A stretch of DNA of 16,657 nt, from NCBI GenBank assembly GCA_021442645.1, contig JABUSR010000263.1:1-16657 (forward strand). Direction: 5' to 3'. The notes under the pieces were generated by a model that saw only the letters and a list, made by a program, of their open reading frames with translations, made no database searches and was not told the origin of the DNA. The translations under genes and the position numbers were made by a program. The DNA is from Ruminiclostridium sp. GTDB taxonomy: Bacteria > Bacillota > Clostridia > Oscillospirales > Oscillospiraceae. Numbering within the stretch: position 1 is the stretch's first letter; each line of letters opens with the position of its first letter. Positions 1 through 6,680 of the stretch are shown here, one piece after another.

Positions 1-1
1 C

Positions 2-48
2 AGGCCCTATAAGGGCCTATCTCCTGTGGTTGCCCCCTTAAGGGGGCA
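2..48. repeat. Two perfect GC-rich hairpins at window start
   Basis: Two perfect inverted repeats stand close together. The first has a 7-bp stem (AGGCCCT/AGGGCCT) at 2-18 with an ATA loop. The second has a 7-bp stem (TGCCCCC/GGGGGCA) at 31-48 with a TTAA loop. Neither has a T-run behind it on either strand, so they are not classical intrinsic terminators. They lie just outside the IS200-like remnant and could belong to its end or to a feature beyond the window. Function unknown. Confidence 0.5.
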
Positions 49-79
49 GCGAATCGTCCGGCAATCACACGTTTATCTC

Positions 80-100
80 CAGCCCCCTGCCCGGGGGCTG
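80..100. repeat. Right-end-like hairpin of IS200 remnant
   Basis: A perfect 8-bp stem (CAGCCCCC/GGGGGCTG) with the loop TGCCC begins 4 bases beyond the stop codon of the transposase fragment (stop at 104-106, minus strand). IS200/IS605 elements carry subterminal hairpins that TnpA recognises, so the position suits the right-end hairpin. That role is inferred from position; the exact element end cannot be set from this sequence. Confidence 0.5.
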
Positions 101-103
101 CTT

Positions 104-268
104 TTATTTGCCCGGTTTCACCGGCTTACCCGTAAACGGGTCAATAAACTCTTTCAGACTAATCTGGTCATTCGCTATATCTTCCTCTAACTGGTTTTGA
201 ATATACTCCTTTGTCTCCCCTTCATACTTGCCTACCATATCTACATAATACTCCCTGTACCAACTACC
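104..268 (-). pseudogene. IS200/IS605-type TnpA transposase, C-terminal fragment
   Basis: Read on the minus strand, about 54 codons give a peptide with YYVDMVGKYEGETKEYI, then NQLEEDIANDQISLKE, then FIDPFTGKPVKPGK and a stop. These are the conserved C-terminal segments of IS200-type Y1 (HUH) transposases, which normally run to about 130-155 residues. The reading frame is blocked upstream by TGA at 275-277, so the HUH motif and most of the protein are missing. The stretch is visibly more AT-rich than the neighbouring genes, as expected of a transferred element. It is a non-functional remnant; it could be an internally deleted, trans-mobilised derivative, because hairpins lie on both sides (80-100 and 267-285). 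Family recognition is from memory of these motifs, without a search. Confidence 0.75.
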
Positions 269-285
269 CCCAGTTCAACTGGAGG
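267..285. repeat. Palindrome at broken edge of IS200 remnant
   Basis: The inverted repeat CCAGTT-C-AACTGG occupies 270-282 with additional CCC/GG pairing outside it. It sits exactly where homology to the transposase stops. In IS200/IS605 elements the left end also carries a recognition hairpin, so this may be the left-end hairpin joined to the 3' part of the element by an internal deletion. That interpretation is inference. Confidence 0.35.
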
Positions 286-313
286 GTATCGCCTATTCGG
301 CTACCAACAAGCA

Positions 314-351
314 GCGCTGCATCGCACAAGTTGTGATGCAGCGCCTTTTTT
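314..351 (+). terminator. Strong hairpin with T6 tail after the MFS gene
   Basis: A 9-10-bp stem (GCGCTGCATC 314-323 with GATGCAGCGC 335-344) can be extended by CACAA/TTGTG inside, and is followed on the plus strand by CTTTTTT (345-351). The T-tract orients it as a plus-strand terminator, yet no complete plus-strand gene precedes it here. It begins directly after the stop codon of the minus-strand transporter, so it may also end that transcript as a bidirectional structure, although the minus-strand exit is T-poor. Confidence 0.6.
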
Positions 352-1577
352 CATATCATTTCATTCCTTTTTGTCTCCCGGTAGGCCAGGGCAATAAAGA
401 GCAGAGCCGCAGCCAGAAATGCCGAGAACAGCATATAAGCAGGCAGGTAACTCCCGAAGTGATCGGCCAGAATCCCCGGCACACTGGCAAAGACCAGGGC
501 ACCTCCTGCGTAAATTACCTGAAGCCGCCGGATCACTGTGGGGTAGCGGTCAGGAGAACTCATATCGTTGGCCCACACAGAGGGTCCAATCGTGGCGATG
601 GGATAGCCGATGCCCAGCGCCAGAACGGTGGCCCCGGTGATGGCTGTGTTCCGGAGGAAGGCCAGGCAGCACAGCATGTACCCCAGCAGCAGGACGCCGC
701 CAAAGAGCAAACTGGATCGGCACCCCCCGATGCGATCGGTGACCTCCCCGTAGATCAGCTTGCCCAGGGTAATCATCACTCCGGTGGCACTGATGATTAC
801 AGCTATCACCATGGGGTCGAAGCCCTCTGATGTATACAGCACGGAGAGATGGGAGAAGCCGGGGTTGGCCAGGGCCCCCATGAACAGGCTAACGCAGGCC
901 ATCAAAGCCCAGGCCCGGGCGGTGAGGGAATAGGACCGGGTCGGGGCTGTTTCCCCCGCTTCCACAGGTCCGCTCTCCTCCTGCCCGTAGGGCATAAGTC
1001 CCTTCTCTCTGGGGGAGTTCCGCAGAAAAAGAATGATGAGGGCCGTCAGCAGAAAGACGGCTATCCCCTCGATACGAAATGCCGCCCGGATGGATAGCCC
1101 CTCCACCATAGCCGTGGTAATGGGGGGCAGAACGATGGTAGCGATGCCGCTGCCTGAGGCACAGAGGCTCAGGGCCAGAGCCCGGTGCTTCACGAACCAC
1201 CGGTGCATAAGGATGGAGATGGGGATCATGGAACCCAGGCCGTAGCTCAAGCCGGAGATCGCCGCCCCCAGACAGAAGAGGGGATAACTCTCGGCCACAC
1301 TGTACAGCCAGAAGGACACCCCGGCACAGGCCGCTGCAATGCCAACTCCCACCCGAATCGAGACCTTATTATAATAGATCCCTATGCCCAGCATGGCAAA
1401 AAAGGAGACCAGGCAGCGCAGGGTCACCAGGGAGGATGTCTGCGCATTGGTTAACCCGTACTCTGCCATAATATAGGGCAGATAGACGGAGAACCCGTTA
1501 GAGACCGTACCCATGGTGATAAAGAGCACCAGGATGCCCGCTATGCAGACCACCCAGCCGTAATAGAATCGTTTCAT
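351..1577 (-). CDS. Major facilitator superfamily transporter (OFA-like), substrate unknown
   Basis: A 408-residue, very hydrophobic protein with about 12 predicted membrane helices split by a polar loop near residues 187-220, the usual 6+6 MFS layout. The N-terminus MKRFYYGWVV resembles oxalate/formate-antiporter-type (OFA) MFS proteins, and GKLIYGEVTDRIGG at 272-285 matches the MFS motif A between helices 8 and 9. It would act in the cytoplasmic membrane; the substrate cannot be read from the sequence. The start at 1577 is chosen because transmembrane homology begins there; the frame stays open upstream, but that part lies over the preceding gene in another frame and looks random. A weak GGGGTG ribosome site precedes it. 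It starts 13 bases after the SIR2-like gene stop, so the two are probably co-transcribed. The stop TGA at 351-353 abuts the terminator hairpin. Confidence 0.85.
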   Translation of the reverse strand: MKRFYYGWVVCIAGILVLFITMGTVSNGFSVYLPYIMAEYGLTNAQTSSLVTLRCLVSFFAMLGIGIYYNKVSIRVGVGIAAACAGVSFWLYSVAESYPLFCLGAAISGLSYGLGSMIPISILMHRWFVKHRALALSLCASGSGIATIVLPPITTAMVEGLSIRAAFRIEGIAVFLLTALIILFLRNSPREKGLMPYGQEESGPVEAGETAPTRSYSLTARAWALMACVSLFMGALANPGFSHLSVLYTSEGFDPMVIAVIISATGVMITLGKLIYGEVTDRIGGCRSSLLFGGVLLLGYMLCCLAFLRNTAITGATVLALGIGYPIATIGPSVWANDMSSPDRYPTVIRRLQVIYAGGALVFASVPGILADHFGSYLPAYMLFSAFLAAALLFIALAYRETKRNEMI

Positions 1578-1590
1578 GCCGTCACCCCGT

Positions 1591-2520
1591 TCAGCCCCCG
1601 GCCACCATGCGGCCGATGGTCTCCACAGCCGTCTCGTAGAAGTCCCGGTATCCCTCCGGGTCCAGTTCCCGGAAGCCCAGGGAGAGCTGCCGGGCGTTGT
1701 AGGCCTGCAGGAGGGCGATCTTGGTGATTGTCGCCTTGCGGTCGGGCTCAAAAAAGAAGAGGTCCCCATGGGGGGCCAGCTCGCGCTTTTTCCGGCAGAG
1801 GAGCCACCACAGGTCCATCTCCGCCGTATCGAAGCCAAAGCCCAGGCTGTAGACATCCCCCAGGATAAAATAGTCCAGCCAGCTCATCACCGGCCGGCCT
1901 TTGCCGGCCTCCTCCGCAGGATAGCGGCAGTTTGGGGCCTGTCTGGTCAGGTAGTCGTCATAGCGGAACAGGAGGTTCCCGTAGAAATAGTGGCCCAGAA
2001 TCACCGATTCCGGCTTTCTTGCCTCCCCGTGAACATGAAACAGGGGAACCTCCCCCCGGTCGGTGGGCATGGAATAATAGGTATGGAGCATGAACCGCTG
2101 CTCCGCCCGCTTTATCGCAGGGGTGTGGCGCTGATACCTTCCCCAGCGGCCCCTGCCCTCCAGGAAGTTCGGGTCAGCTGCACACTCCAGCTCGTAGGTG
2201 AAGTTGGGGGTCAGAATGCAATCAAAGGGCATGGTCAGCAGTTTTTTCAGTTGCTCATCCAGCCAGGGGTGGAGCTCGCACTGGGTCAGCTCCTTCTTCA
2301 GTTCTTTCAGAGAACTGTCCACATGGTCCTCGCTGAGGAGGACCGCCTGCATGGGCAATGGGATCCCCTTCACTTCCTCCGGGGTGAAGGCCGTCCGATT
2401 GATCTTCTGGAGCAGCCCCGCCCAGGAAGCCCCCCCGTAGACCCGGTTCATGCCGTTGCCCAAAAGCAAAACTTTGGGCCGGGTGTGGGGGCGTATGGTG
2501 AGCTGCGGAATGTCTTTCAT
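1591..2520 (-). CDS. SIR2-family (SIR2_2-like) protein, non-canonical
   Basis: This is a 309-residue soluble protein. Residues 16-33 (KVLLLGNGMNR...ASW) resemble the NAD-binding N-terminus of SIR2_2-type proteins, with GNGxN in place of the GAGxS of classical sirtuins. TPNFTYELE at 104-112 corresponds to the T-x-N-Y/F-D motif, FHVHGE at 161-166 to the histidine motif, and SLGFGFDTAEMD at 225-236 to the late G-x-S/G-x-x-D segment. There is no zinc-binding CxxC pair, so a classical deacetylase is unlikely. Relatives include NAD-consuming phage-defence proteins, but many have no known function. The start at 2520 is preferred over an in-frame upstream ATG at 2553 because GGGAGG lies 7 bases before it. 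It heads a two-gene minus-strand unit with the MFS transporter. Defence function is inference only. Confidence 0.7.
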   Translation of the reverse strand: MKDIPQLTIRPHTRPKVLLLGNGMNRVYGGASWAGLLQKINRTAFTPEEVKGIPLPMQAVLLSEDHVDSSLKELKKELTQCELHPWLDEQLKKLLTMPFDCILTPNFTYELECAADPNFLEGRGRWGRYQRHTPAIKRAEQRFMLHTYYSMPTDRGEVPLFHVHGEARKPESVILGHYFYGNLLFRYDDYLTRQAPNCRYPAEEAGKGRPVMSWLDYFILGDVYSLGFGFDTAEMDLWWLLCRKKRELAPHGDLFFFEPDRKATITKIALLQAYNARQLSLGFRELDPEGYRDFYETAVETIGRMVAGG

Positions 2521-2554
2521 GGCGGTTCCTCCCGGAGAATGTGCTAATAACACC

Positions 2555-2583
2555 AGTATGGTCGTTTATCGCCCCGTTGTCAA
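2555..2583 (-). promoter_or_regulatory. Promoter of the SIR2-like/MFS unit
   Basis: On the minus strand a perfect -35 box TTGACA (2578-2583) is followed after exactly 17 bases by CATACT (2555-2560), a 4/6 match to the -10 consensus. This would place transcription start near 2548, giving a short leader with the GGGAGG ribosome site before the ATG at 2520. Confidence 0.7.
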
Positions 2584-2632
2584 GGGAAAAGGCATCCGGG
2601 GCACCCTTCCTCTGTTTGTAGGCTCAAAATGC

Positions 2633-2646
2633 TCCCACCTGTGGGA
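2633..2646. promoter_or_regulatory. Palindrome between divergent promoters, possible operator
   Basis: TCCCAC-CT-GTGGGA is a perfect inverted repeat lying 9 bases upstream of the helicase -35 region and about 50 bases upstream of the opposite promoter. A second overlapping pair, GGGAA/TTCCC, spans 2643-2659. The position fits a regulator-binding site serving one or both divergent units, but no regulator gene is in the window. Confidence 0.35.
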
Positions 2647-2654
2647 ATCCTCTC

Positions 2655-2683
2655 TTTCCCATCAGGGCGACCTGTGCTACAAT
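2655..2683 (+). promoter_or_regulatory. Promoter of SUV3-like helicase gene
   Basis: TACAAT at 2678-2683 is a 5/6 match to the -10 box and carries the extended element TGC just before it (2675-2677). The -35 position, 17 bases upstream, is weak (TTTCCC, 2655-2660), which the extended -10 can offset. Predicted start is near 2690, about 30 bases before the gene. Confidence 0.55.
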
Positions 2684-2719
2684 GAGAAAAGAACACTGCT
2701 CAGCGAAAGGAACCACGGT

Positions 2720-4966
2720 ATGGCAAACCACAGCCAGGGAAAATATTGGTCGCCCTCCCTCCTGAAATCCAGGGGCTGGACCAACGAACTAATCAGCACC
2801 CTCCTGCCTAAGCCCCGGTACCGCCGGGTCAACGGGCGGTCCATCCCCGCCTGGCACCGGGATGACGTACGGGCAGCAGAGGAGACCGAGGTCTTCCGCA
2901 AAAAGGCCCGGGGTCCTAAGCCCGGCGGGCAGGCCATCGTGGCCGCCAGATCCGCCATTGAAGAGGTCGTCCGCATGCTGGATGACCTCTGGTCAGCCTG
3001 CCCCGGGTCCTCTGATGATCCCGCCCGAATCTTGGCCGGGCACTACCACCGGGTGATTCTGGATACTCTGCCCTCTTCTGCCAAAGGCCGCGTCCTGCGC
3101 CCCACCCAGGTCTCCGGTTACCTGACCCGGTTCCTGGCCCTGGAAAAACGCTGTGACGGCAGTCAGCTCCCCGGCGACCTGACCCACTTCGTCCAGACCG
3201 GGGTGTGGATGGGGGAGCATCTGACCAGCCCCCTCATGGGGGAGATTAAGTCCCGCTACCCCCACATTCTTCTGGCCGCCGCCGCGCAGGCTATCCGTGA
3301 ATTCACCGACGCCCAGCCTGAAGCCGACCTGACCGCCCTGCTGAGGATGGACCCCTTCCCTGCAAAGCAGCTTCTCTCCCGTCCCCTGGGCTACCTCTAC
3401 TCCGTCTGCTATGTGCCTCAGGCCATCCGCACCAGCCTGCAGGTCCTCATGGCCCTGAATCCCAAGGACGAATATCCCGAGGCCCGGGCCATGTCCCGGC
3501 ACTTTGTCCTCCACATCGGCGGCACCAACACAGGCAAGACCTACGCCGGCTTCCAGCGATTGAAGCAGGCCGGGACCGGCGTCTATCTGGCCCCCCTGCG
3601 CCTTCTGGCCCTGGAAGCCCAGGAGATTCTCCTGAAGGCCGGCGTGGACTGCAGCCTCACCACAGGCGAAGAGGAGGACCGCCGAGAGGAGGACACTCAT
3701 GTGGCCGCCACGGCAGAGAAGCTGGACCTGAAGCAGGTCTACGAGGTGGCCGTCATCGATGAGTGCCAGATGATTGCCGACCGCCAGCGGGGCTACGCCT
3801 GGACCCGTGCCATTCTGGGCGTCCGGGCCCCGGAGATCCATCTGTGCGCCGCACCGGAGGCCAAAGACCTCCTCCTCCGGCTCATCGAGAGCTGCGGGGA
3901 CAGCTATGAGGTTGAGCTCCACCGGCGGCAGACTCCCCTGCTCTGCATGAGCCATACCGTGGATTACACCCGCATCCAGCCCGGAGACGCCCTCATCACC
4001 TTCTCCAAGGTAGGCGTTCTCAGTGTGGCCGAGGATCTGCGCCAGGCCGGAAAGGAGCCCGCCATCATCTACGGCGCACTCCCTTACGCCACCCGACGGA
4101 AGCAGATGGAGGGTTTTCTGGAAGGCCGCATGGAGTACGTGGTATCCACCGATGCCATCGGCATGGGTCTCAATCTGCCCATCCGCCGCATCATCTTCAT
4201 GGACACAGAGAAATTTGACGGCGTAGAACGCCGGGAACTGAAACCCGAGGAGATTCAGCAAATTGCCGGGCGGGCCGGGCGGTACGGCATGTATGACCGG
4301 GGCTATGTGGGTGCCACCCAGAACCTGGGTGCCATTCGTCAGGGGCTGAACACCGTGGTTCCTCCCCTTCGGCAGGCCGTGGCCGGGTTCTCAGACCTGG
4401 TCCTCATGGTGGATTTTGACCTGCTGGAGGTCCTCACTGAATGGAATCGAATGCCTACAGCAGACCCCTATATCAAGCTGGATATCAGCCGCTATATTAC
4501 CATCATCTCCAAGATCCGGGAGACGGGCTTCTCTCTCTCCAAAGAGCAGGAACTGAGGGCCGCGAACATCCCCTTTGACGAGACTGAGGAACCCCTGCGG
4601 GAGCTCTTCTTCCGCTTCCTCCGTCTCTATCAGCAGGGGGAGACCATCGAGCAGCCCGGCTTCCCGGAGGGGCGTCCCCGGACCCTACCGGAGTTGGAGC
4701 TCTTCTGCCGGAAACTGGACCTTTACTTCTCCTTCGCCAAGGCCTTCGGCTGCCCTGTGGACGAGGACGCCCTCTATAACCAGCGGGAGGACGTGGCTGA
4801 GGAGATCAACGAGATCCTCCTCCACCGACTGAAAAACAACATCCGCTTCTGTGCCCGGTGCGGAGCAGCCCTTCCCCTCCACCACCACGGCCGCCTGTGC
4901 GAGGTCTGCTTCCAGAAGCAGCGCCGGGCCGCCGGGGGGCGCCACCGGGAGAGCCGGAACCGATAA
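2720..4966 (+). CDS. SUV3-like superfamily 2 RNA/DNA helicase with C-terminal zinc ribbon
   Basis: 748 residues from ATG at 2720, which has GAAAGGA 8 bases before it; the frame is open upstream, but that part overlaps the divergent SIR2-like gene and its promoter. Residues 1-60 form a basic segment with SPSLLKSRGWT and LLPKPRYRR, perhaps nucleic-acid binding. The helicase core has Walker A GGTNTGKT at 267-274, motif II DECQ at 347-350 (DExQ rather than DEAD) and motif VI QQIAGRAGR at 513-521. Phrases such as APLRLLALEA, TTGEE and the RGYAWTRAILGV segment after DECQ are typical of SUV3, the helicase of the mitochondrial RNA degradosome. A helical region follows, and the C-terminus has C711-x2-C714-x12-C727-x2-C730, a zinc ribbon. 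It probably unwinds RNA, or RNA-DNA hybrids, using ATP; the cellular role in bacteria is not established to my knowledge. It is monocistronic by layout. Confidence 0.85.
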   Translation: MANHSQGKYWSPSLLKSRGWTNELISTLLPKPRYRRVNGRSIPAWHRDDVRAAEETEVFRKKARGPKPGGQAIVAARSAIEEVVRMLDDLWSACPGSSDDPARILAGHYHRVILDTLPSSAKGRVLRPTQVSGYLTRFLALEKRCDGSQLPGDLTHFVQTGVWMGEHLTSPLMGEIKSRYPHILLAAAAQAIREFTDAQPEADLTALLRMDPFPAKQLLSRPLGYLYSVCYVPQAIRTSLQVLMALNPKDEYPEARAMSRHFVLHIGGTNTGKTYAGFQRLKQAGTGVYLAPLRLLALEAQEILLKAGVDCSLTTGEEEDRREEDTHVAATAEKLDLKQVYEVAVIDECQMIADRQRGYAWTRAILGVRAPEIHLCAAPEAKDLLLRLIESCGDSYEVELHRRQTPLLCMSHTVDYTRIQPGDALITFSKVGVLSVAEDLRQAGKEPAIIYGALPYATRRKQMEGFLEGRMEYVVSTDAIGMGLNLPIRRIIFMDTEKFDGVERRELKPEEIQQIAGRAGRYGMYDRGYVGATQNLGAIRQGLNTVVPPLRQAVAGFSDLVLMVDFDLLEVLTEWNRMPTADPYIKLDISRYITIISKIRETGFSLSKEQELRAANIPFDETEEPLRELFFRFLRLYQQGETIEQPGFPEGRPRTLPELELFCRKLDLYFSFAKAFGCPVDEDALYNQREDVAEEINEILLHRLKNNIRFCARCGAALPLHHHGRLCEVCFQKQRRAAGGRHRESRNR

Positions 4967-4992
4967 CCCCGCATACTTTCCCCACAACAGAC

Positions 4993-5030
4993 AACGCCCC
5001 GGGCGGAGATAAATCTCCATCCGGGGCGTT
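4993..5030. terminator. Bidirectional terminator between helicase and flavoprotein genes
   Basis: A 10-bp GC-rich stem AACGCCCCGG/CCGGGGCGTT (4993-5002 with 5021-5030) encloses a second stem GGAGA/TCTCC (5005-5009 with 5014-5018). It lies between the ends of two convergent genes. T-rich but interrupted sequence follows on both strands, so it plausibly ends both transcripts. Confidence 0.75.
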
Positions 5031-5035
5031 CTGCA

Positions 5036-6463
5036 TTATTTCCGGCGGCGTCTGACAACGCGAGCCGTTTTCTTTGGCACTGCTATGATTTTCCGGCGGT
5101 CGGCAGACACTTTTTCAGCAGGGTCCTCCCCAACGGGGACCGCCTTGGCCACCACCTTTTCGTAGGGCGCTGCCATCCCCTGGTTGAACTTATTGCCCAT
5201 CTTTGCCTTCATCCTGGGGTTGCGTACCATGGCACCCAGAACGCACATCCCCATCATCTTCCCCCTCTGCTTCTGGGGGAAATCGTACTCGCCATTGGCC
5301 TTGTAGAACTGATGGTCGGCCTTCATAATGCCACGCATCAGCCAGATCAGATCCCGGAAGATCTTCATACCGCCCACGCCGTAGAAGTTCCGGGGCTGGA
5401 GGTACTCGTGCTCCAGGGCGTAGGCCAGCCGCCTGGCCATGGATTCAATTCCCGGGGCGTCATAGCCCACCCCAGCCAGGAAATTATGACCCACTTCGCA
5501 GCGGGCTTCCACGATGGTGCGCAAATTCTCCTCCGCCTCATAGTCACCGCTTACAATGTACCCGAACGGCATCCCCTGGGTCACGGTACGGTGCCCATTG
5601 CAGAACTGCCGGTCGTCATACATTTTAAATGTAGGCCCCATGGAGTGGTCCCGAATGGTGAAGGCAAACACCGCCGCATCGGCAGTCTGGATCGTCTCCC
5701 GCAGGTAGGTATCAAACCCGTCCTTATAGATACACTTTCCGTCCCCGGCACAGTTGAAGCAGCCGATACAGCCGCCCCCGAAGGGAAACTCTGCAATGTT
5801 TTCCAGCCTTGTCTCGTATGGATAGGCTGCCTGGAAGTCCTCAATCATCTTCCGCAGGTTCTCGTCCTCGGGTCGAAGGTCGGCCACAATGACCGTATCA
5901 TAGCCTTTGCTCTTCTCTACAGGGGCCAGGGCAGGCACATAGTCCGGCACGGGGGCGGGTCTCCTTGCCGGTGCAGGTTCGGACACGTCGTTTTCCACGC
6001 ACCACAGAACATAGGCAAAGAACTTCTCCGCCTCCAGCCGTCCCTTTTCCGTGGTCAGGTCGTCCATGTCTGCAGAGAGCCCCCGGATGACACGCATCCC
6101 CAGGTCAAAACAGTTGTCCTCAATATACCGGTGGGCCGTCACATCATAGAAGTGCTTGGAGGTAGTGATCTGGGTGACGAACTTTCCGGACAGGTCTGCA
6201 CCGCAGGCCTTCAGGGCGGCGATGAACCGATGTACCTGGCTGGGGGCAATAAAGGTGTACACCGGGTAAGAAAACAGGACCAGATCGGCCGCCTCCATAA
6301 CAGCGCAGACCTCCGTCATGTCCTTCTCCAGGGCACGGATCTTCGTCCCCACATTGACATAAGTAAAGCTGTGGCCGGGGTACCGCTTCTGCAGATACTG
6401 CACCGTATGGATGGTAGTCGAATATTTCCCACGGGGAGACCCGTTTAAGACACAGATTTTCAT
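5036..6463 (-). CDS. Tandem flavodoxin-fold / iron-sulfur flavoprotein-like reductase
   Basis: 475 residues in two related parts. Part one (1-155) starts MKICVLNGSPRGKYSTT, the phosphate-binding loop of NADPH-dependent FMN reductases, with the SYPVYTF flavin-side segment at 65-71. A proline-rich linker (162-183) leads to part two (188-360). That part opens on a similar strand but without the GSPR loop, and then has C232-x2-C235-x2-C238-x5-C244 followed by DGFDTYLRETIQTADAAVF, as in iron-sulfur flavoproteins and CxxC-bearing flavodoxin-like reductases. The C-terminal 40 residues are very basic. It may be a redox protein binding FMN and perhaps an Fe-S cluster; substrate unknown. The ATG at 6463 has GAGGAG 9 bases upstream. 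It is transcribed alone, converging on the helicase gene. Confidence 0.75.
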   Translation of the reverse strand: MKICVLNGSPRGKYSTTIHTVQYLQKRYPGHSFTYVNVGTKIRALEKDMTEVCAVMEAADLVLFSYPVYTFIAPSQVHRFIAALKACGADLSGKFVTQITTSKHFYDVTAHRYIEDNCFDLGMRVIRGLSADMDDLTTEKGRLEAEKFFAYVLWCVENDVSEPAPARRPAPVPDYVPALAPVEKSKGYDTVIVADLRPEDENLRKMIEDFQAAYPYETRLENIAEFPFGGGCIGCFNCAGDGKCIYKDGFDTYLRETIQTADAAVFAFTIRDHSMGPTFKMYDDRQFCNGHRTVTQGMPFGYIVSGDYEAEENLRTIVEARCEVGHNFLAGVGYDAPGIESMARRLAYALEHEYLQPRNFYGVGGMKIFRDLIWLMRGIMKADHQFYKANGEYDFPQKQRGKMMGMCVLGAMVRNPRMKAKMGNKFNQGMAAPYEKVVAKAVPVGEDPAEKVSADRRKIIAVPKKTARVVRRRRK

Positions 6464-6555
6464 CGTGTTGTTCTCCTCTTCCTATTTTTCATCAAACGCC
6501 CCTACATAAAACAGCGGGCAGATTATGGAAAGGTATCCTGTTCCGTTTTTATATG

Positions 6556-6570
6556 GTGGTATTCTACCAC
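6556..6570. repeat. Palindrome GTGGTA-N3-TACCAC, copy 1
   Basis: A perfect 15-bp inverted repeat overlapping the flavoprotein -10 box. A close relative with a 5-base centre lies at 7000-7016, in front of argG. Confidence 0.6.
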
Positions 6571-6589
6571 GAAACGTTTCCCCTGAAAA
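6561..6589 (-). promoter_or_regulatory. Promoter of flavoprotein gene
   Basis: On the minus strand TTTTCA (6584-6589, 4/6) is followed after 17 bases by TAGAAT (6561-6566, 5/6), with TGG directly before the -10 (extended -10). Predicted start near 6554 gives a leader of about 90 bases. The -10 sits inside the palindrome GTGGTA-TTC-TACCAC at 6556-6570, which may be an operator or may simply reflect the extended -10 sequence on both strands. Confidence 0.55.
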
Positions 6590-6636
6590 GATACGTAGCC
6601 CCAAAAATTTATCGTGGCTCCCGTCCTCCGATGGGC

Positions 6637-6677
6637 AAAAAACACAGGACAGGGACCCCAATCATCCCTGTCCTGTG
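6637..6677 (-). terminator. Intrinsic terminator of tRNA-Leu(UAG)
   Basis: On the minus strand a perfect 13-bp stem CACAGGACAGGGA/TCCCTGTCCTGTG (6665-6677 with 6643-6655), with a 9-base loop, is followed by TTTTTT (6637-6642). It starts 3 bases after the tRNA CCA end. This is a textbook Rho-independent terminator. Confidence 0.95.
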
Positions 6678-6680
6678 GCG

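Noticed and set aside
1..350. CRISPR array suggested by several hairpins in a row
   Set aside because: The stems differ in sequence and there are no equal spacers or repeated units.
197..830. Small plus-strand open frames near the IS remnant and MFS gene
   Set aside because: They cross the IS fragment, the terminator hairpin and the antisense of the MFS gene, with no ribosome sites of note.
1578..1856. N-terminal extension of the MFS transporter by 93 codons
   Set aside because: It lies over the SIR2-like gene in another frame, is Ser/Arg/Pro-rich, and does not resemble a membrane protein.
1576..2547. A 323-codon plus-strand open frame opposite the SIR2-like gene
   Set aside because: The minus-strand reading has a promoter, ribosome site and SIR2 motifs; this one does not.
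2450..2719. N-terminal extension of the helicase by 90 codons
   Set aside because: It would overlap the divergent SIR2-like gene and both promoters, and the extension looks random; the ATG at 2720 has a good ribosome site.
2993..4261. A 422-codon minus-strand open frame opposite the helicase
   Set aside because: The helicase motifs on the plus strand are unambiguous, and the reverse frame shows only biased composition.
5312..6448. A 378-codon plus-strand open frame opposite the flavoprotein
   Set aside because: The minus-strand frame has the FMN loop and cysteine motif; the plus frame has neither a ribosome site nor a domain.
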